Part shown: positions 60,911-64,000 of the stretch, in pieces | How the letters are laid out: each line of letters begins with the position of its first letter | Position numbering within the stretch: position 1 is the first letter of the stretch | Assembly: GCA_014584575.1 (NCBI GenBank) | Contig: JACTMP010000032.1 | Location: 145,519-209,518, forward strand | Origin: Chloroflexota bacterium | GTDB lineage: Bacteria > Chloroflexota > Anaerolineae > Promineifilales > Promineifilaceae | Reading direction: 5' to 3' | DNA: 64,000 nt | Translations under genes and position numbers: made by a program | The notes under the pieces: generated by a model | What the model saw: the letters and a program-made list of their open reading frames with translations, nothing else | Databases searched by the model: none | Told to the model about the DNA's origin: nothing

Positions 60911-62026
60911 TTATTGACTTGGGGATAACGCTGTAACTATAACGTTATCAATATAGGCTTCCTCACTGTCGAATACTACCAGGCCAATCCCGCCGTCCAT
61001 ATAACTGTTCTCTTTGTCCGTAGCTACCAGAGTCAAGACCCCATCAATATAAAAGCGCAGCCGGTTCCCGGAAACGTCAAGACGGAGACGATGCCATGTA
61101 TCCGCTTTTAGCTCAAACAAGTCAGTAATCAGCGGGGTATATTGCCAGGGAGAATGGCAACTGGATGTGGTGATCAGGTGGATGGCAGCATGACCTGGCC
61201 CAATTTCGGCACGATATCCCTGGCAATAGCCTGCGTCTCCAGGGCTGACGACACGAGCGTGTAGCCCAATGCTTGTCGTTGGCGTCAGGTCGTGAACCAT
61301 AACATCTGCCTCAAAGCGGTAATTGGCTATATCCCAGTCCCAGGCAGGCGCGTAAAGAGCTTCAATTCCGTTTTTAATCTGTAGCGCCTGATTGCCGTCT
61401 GGCAGGCCGATAACTTGAGGAAATTGGTTGGGAGAACTGTCGCGCCACTGGGAGGCCTGCCCACTCTCAAAGTCTTCGGACAGTAGGATGTTAGCAGGGG
61501 CAACGGCCGTTTGTGGTGTTGTGTCTGTGATGGTAGCAGGTACAGTTTGTGCCCGCTCTGCCTGAGGGTGTGACGTGTCCAGCGCAGCCCAAATCAGCAA
61601 TGTGCCCACACCAGCTGTTAACAAGACCGCCAGCAACGCCATGACGATACCAAATAGCAACCTGTCACGCTGCTTACCGGTAAAAAGTCGTGACTGTGAC
61701 GCCGGTTTTGAGGTCATGCCGGTTGCCTCATCTGGTTCCTCATCTACCAACAATGGATTCTGTAAAGCTTCCGTACGTAAATCCTCCCACGGGGCATTAG
61801 GGCGCGTTGCCTGGCTTAAATCAATCAGTTCCTCCATTCGCTCCAGCCGGGCCAAATGGCTGATTAGATTGACCACTTTTTTGGTTTTGTTGCCGCCACG
61901 CAAGTCATCATAATCTACGCGCAAATCGAAACAGAGTGTGCGCAGTTCATCCTCATTGAAATAGTCAACGAGAATGCGACGCAGCCGGATGTGCCAGCTT
62001 GAAATGATTGGAGGAGGGTCAGACAT
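60911..62026 (-). CDS. membrane protein with N-terminal effector-associated domain and LamG/DUF1080-like ectodomain
   Basis: 371 residues. Residues 1-90 (WHIRLRRILVDYFNEDELRT then LCFDLRVDYDDL, LISHLARLERMEELI, TRPNAPW) match a bacterial death-like effector-associated domain (EAD7-type pattern). A single membrane helix follows at about 128-150 (LLFGIVMALLAVLLTAGVG). The outer part (residues 180-371: LLSEDFESGQASQWRDSSPN, RFEADVMVHDL, HRLRLDVSGNRLRFYIDG) is a LamG/3-keto-disaccharide-hydrolase-like jelly roll. This layout suggests glycan sensing outside and EAD-mediated recruitment inside. Second in the window to have such a domain. Confidence 0.75.
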   Translation of the reverse strand: MSDPPPIISSWHIRLRRILVDYFNEDELRTLCFDLRVDYDDLRGGNKTKKVVNLISHLARLERMEELIDLSQATRPNAPWEDLRTEALQNPLLVDEEPDEATGMTSKPASQSRLFTGKQRDRLLFGIVMALLAVLLTAGVGTLLIWAALDTSHPQAERAQTVPATITDTTPQTAVAPANILLSEDFESGQASQWRDSSPNQFPQVIGLPDGNQALQIKNGIEALYAPAWDWDIANYRFEADVMVHDLTPTTSIGLHARVVSPGDAGYCQGYRAEIGPGHAAIHLITTSSCHSPWQYTPLITDLFELKADTWHRLRLDVSGNRLRFYIDGVLTLVATDKENSYMDGGIGLVVFDSEEAYIDNVIVTALSPSQ

Positions 62027-62267
62027 TTTTCTACCAAACCCTTATATCTGTCTAAAGGAACTTTCAGCATCATTATACTTCATAGACCCTAACTGCTCAT
62101 CGTTAAATGATCGTTGATATAAGGAGTGCTCTCAGTCCGTTGGGTTTAGAGAGAGTGGCTGACAATACAAATCCCACCATCAACAAAACGGCCGTGTTTG
62201 TCCCCCCTTGCCCCCTACGTTATCATCTGCCCCCATGACCTCACTCAACTTAAACTGGAGAACCATT

Positions 62268-63872
62268 GTGATTCAACGACTCTTATTGCTTTTGGGGTTG
62301 CTAATTTTAGTGGGCTGTGGCGGAAATGAAGCGCTGCCAACGGCCGTGCCCACCGCCCCCTTCCCCCAAAATACGGATACACAGGGGAGCGTTTCCCTGC
62401 CCGAAGCCGTGCCCACCGGTGAACTGGCTCCCCTGCCATCGCTCTCCGGCGTTGCCGGCGGCGGCGGGCTGAGCGGCGGCAGCGCCCCCGGCAGCCAACC
62501 GGCCGATGGCGCGGCGGCAGCCATTGTCATTGCCGATCCCTTTGCCCAAGCCACCTTTACCCTGAACGCCTCCTTGCCCACCGAACCGGCCACCGCGGCC
62601 GCGCTGCGCCAGACGCCCACCGGGGAATTAACCACCGAGGCGGCCCGCCAGCTTGCCAATCGTTTTGGTTTTAGCGGCGATCTATACCGCGAAAACAGCC
62701 TGGCGGCCGGTGACGCCGCTATCAGCGCGCCCACCATCTACTACACCTTTGACGGCCCGCGCACCTTTAGCGTGGACCCCTGGTCGGCTAACTACCAGGA
62801 CAACAGCGCCCCCTATGACCCGGCCAACGTGCCCGATTTTGCCAGCGCCAGCCAGACGGCCGTGCAATTCCTGGAGTCACGCGGCCTGCTGGATTTCCCC
62901 TACACTACCCGGCAGGGATTTGGTGGTGATGTGTTAGTGCTGCGGCAGATAGAGGGCAAGGCGCTCAACCAGCCGGAAATTGTCGTCGGCGTCAGCCCCA
63001 ATGGGCAGGTCAGCTACGTCAGTTACCAGGTCATGCCCAATCTGGAAACAGTTGGCAATTATCCGCTCATCTCCGCGGCCGACGCCTGGGCGCGGTTGCA
63101 GAGCGGGGTCACGGCCAACAACATTGTCTACACCGTCTATCCGGCGGCGGACACGGCCGTTGCCAATCCCCTGACCGCCGCCCGCTCCTGGCAGCGGGCC
63201 TATGCGCCCGGCCAGGCAGTGCAGCTCTATGGCTGGCCCAATGCCTTCCTGCCTGCCAGCGGCAGCGGCGCGGCCCGTGTGCAGTTATACCCCTACACGC
63301 TGACGGGTAATGAAGAAGTGATCAACCAGATTGCCGAAGCGGCCGGGCAGCAAATTGTGGTCGAAGGGGTGATGGGGGAGGACGGCCGTACTGTCACCGT
63401 CAACAACTGGTCCCCCACCAGCCAGGAACCGCTCACCTGGCAAGGTCTCGTCCGGCGTGATGGCGACCGGGTGTTGTTCGATGCCCACGATGGGCAAACA
63501 TTCCAACTGCCGGACGCCCCGGCCGACCTGCCGGATGGTCTGGAACTGTTTGTCTTTGCCTGGAACAGCCAACCCGCCGCCGATGGCCCCCCGCTGTTGC
63601 AGTGGGAGCGGCTGGATGAAGCCACCCTCCCAGCCGAACTGGCCGCCGATGATACCGGCGGCCCCATAGACATTGAACCACCCGCCTATGAAAGCCTGAC
63701 CATAGACACAGTAGAGCTGGCGTATTTTGTCACTTACCTGTTTGCCGAAGGTACGGCCGCAGGCAGCATTCCGGCCGCGCCGACCATCTTGCTGCAACCG
63801 GCCTGGCGGTTTGCCGGGACACTAAACGGCGGTGAACCGGTGGAATTTTACGTGCAGGCCGCCGAAAATTGA
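62268..63872 (+). CDS. large lipoprotein, unknown function
   Basis: 534 residues from GTG 62268, with GGAG eight bases upstream; the signal is IQRLLLLLGLLILVG then Cys17. An in-frame ATG at 62235 lacks a ribosome site. A low-complexity stalk (residues 18-95, TAVPTAP and Gly/Ser-rich GGGGLSGGSAPGSQP) leads to a long soluble body with LTTEAARQLANRFGFSGDLY and FDGPRTFSVDPWSANYQD. No known catalytic motif. Several TAV residues derive from ACGGCCGT words. Alone in its strand before the terminal intron. Confidence 0.75.
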   Translation: MIQRLLLLLGLLILVGCGGNEALPTAVPTAPFPQNTDTQGSVSLPEAVPTGELAPLPSLSGVAGGGGLSGGSAPGSQPADGAAAAIVIADPFAQATFTLNASLPTEPATAAALRQTPTGELTTEAARQLANRFGFSGDLYRENSLAAGDAAISAPTIYYTFDGPRTFSVDPWSANYQDNSAPYDPANVPDFASASQTAVQFLESRGLLDFPYTTRQGFGGDVLVLRQIEGKALNQPEIVVGVSPNGQVSYVSYQVMPNLETVGNYPLISAADAWARLQSGVTANNIVYTVYPAADTAVANPLTAARSWQRAYAPGQAVQLYGWPNAFLPASGSGAARVQLYPYTLTGNEEVINQIAEAAGQQIVVEGVMGEDGRTVTVNNWSPTSQEPLTWQGLVRRDGDRVLFDAHDGQTFQLPDAPADLPDGLELFVFAWNSQPAADGPPLLQWERLDEATLPAELAADDTGGPIDIEPPAYESLTIDTVELAYFVTYLFAEGTAAGSIPAAPTILLQPAWRFAGTLNGGEPVEFYVQAAEN

Positions 63873-63876
63873 AAAA

Positions 63877-63907
63877 AGCGGGTTTCTGAAAAGAAACCCG
63901 TTTTTTT
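63877..63907 (+). terminator. intrinsic terminator after the lipoprotein gene
   Basis: CGGGTTTC (63879-63886) pairs with GAAACCCG (63893-63900), with a TGAAAA loop and seven T (63901-63907). A group II intron starts at the base after the T-run. Confidence 0.9.
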
Positions 63908-64000
63908 GTGTACGCCCGGCATGGGCGGTAACTAAGGAGTGCAAGTCTCCTGTGGGCGTTGACCCGACGAACCACTAGCCGAAGGCAACTGCGTGAGCGT
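63908..64000 (+). mobile_element. group II intron, 5' end (truncated by the window)
   Basis: The sequence begins GTGTACGCCCGGCATGGG, then GGTAACTAAGGAGTGCAAGT, CTCCTGTGGGCG, GACCCGACGAACCACTAGCC and AAGGCAACTGCGTGAGCG. This matches domain I of bacterial group II introns, starting with GUGYG-type bases and including the AAGGCAACTGCG segment. Its position directly after the T-run of an intrinsic terminator is the known target of class C introns. The reverse transcriptase and 3' end lie beyond the window. Confidence 0.85.

Noticed and set aside
1..64000. tRNA, rRNA or known riboswitch
   Set aside because: Reading both strands by eye, no cloverleaf with a 3' CCA-type end, rRNA segment or known riboswitch core was found; a covariance-model search would be needed to be certain.

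Overview
The window reads as a chromosomal segment of a filamentous or anaerobic member of the Chloroflexota (Anaerolineae / 'Promineifilum'-like lineage). The supporting signs are: lipoprotein solute-binding proteins with Thr/Pro/Val-rich stalks; GT-C sugar transferases with the LDDAW..YARNLA N-terminus common in that phylum; a secreted protein ending in YLPLIRRN; many two-component proteins; a menaquinone methyltransferase; and mid-50s % GC judged by eye. No tRNA, rRNA or CRISPR array was seen. The octamer ACGGCCGT occurs about 100 times by hand count, where one or two are expected by chance. It behaves as a highly iterated palindrome and is the genome's signature word.

Layout. 0-5 kb: mixed housekeeping genes (DUF308 membrane protein, class V aminotransferase, MenG, TPR protein, HExxH protein). 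5.2-12.5 kb: a complete peptide/nickel-type ABC uptake operon (binding protein, two permeases, two ATPases) with a near-consensus promoter and a structured leader holding a 28-codon ORF. 12.6-22 kb: a receiver/roadblock-like regulator, a HAD phosphatase, then an envelope-glycan cluster (two family-2 glycosyltransferases, a methyltransferase, three large membrane GT-C-like proteins). 22-29 kb: a NarL/DegS-like two-component pair followed by a Tad secretion/pilus core (receiver-TadZ, TadA, TadB, TadC). 29-36 kb: ComF, HPF, tyrosine phosphatase, HNH nuclease, KBL/AONS enzyme, beta-CASP nuclease, RNase D. 36-39 kb: an orphan NADH-diaphorase module (NuoE-NuoF fusion plus HoxU/NuoG-like subunit) split by a DUF4160-DUF2442 gene pair.

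39.5-51 kb is the accessory part: an ion transporter; an operon of an RHH-DUF433 antitoxin, a DUF5615 PIN-like toxin and a 1006-residue LRR-Roc-COR (ROCO) GTPase ending in a death-like effector-associated domain; a MacB-type ABC exporter (ATPase, FtsX permease, HlyD lipoprotein); and a Phd/PIN toxin-antitoxin pair. 51-64 kb holds a histidine kinase, PdxS/PdxT, lipoproteins, a PIN protein lacking its first catalytic Asp, a methyltransferase, a cysteine-free family-4-like uracil-DNA glycosylase, an HD hydrolase, a frameshifted trypsin-like protease, a SARP-regulator remnant, a second effector-associated-domain protein (membrane-anchored, with a LamG-like ectodomain) in operon with a secreted protein, and a large lipoprotein. 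The window ends in the 5' end of a group II intron placed directly after an intrinsic terminator.

Intergenic DNA is unusual. Many gaps carry hairpins whose arms are iterated 7-9 base 'words' (GGAGATT, GGTAATC, GCAGGTGA and others), and such words also lie in frame inside three coding sequences. Three copies of a 52-bp twin-hairpin repeat and three copies of a ~120-bp repeat with an invertible centre are also present. The best candidate for an undescribed system is the DUF433/DUF5615/ROCO-EAD operon, possibly linked through homotypic EAD contacts to the membrane EAD protein at 61-62 kb.
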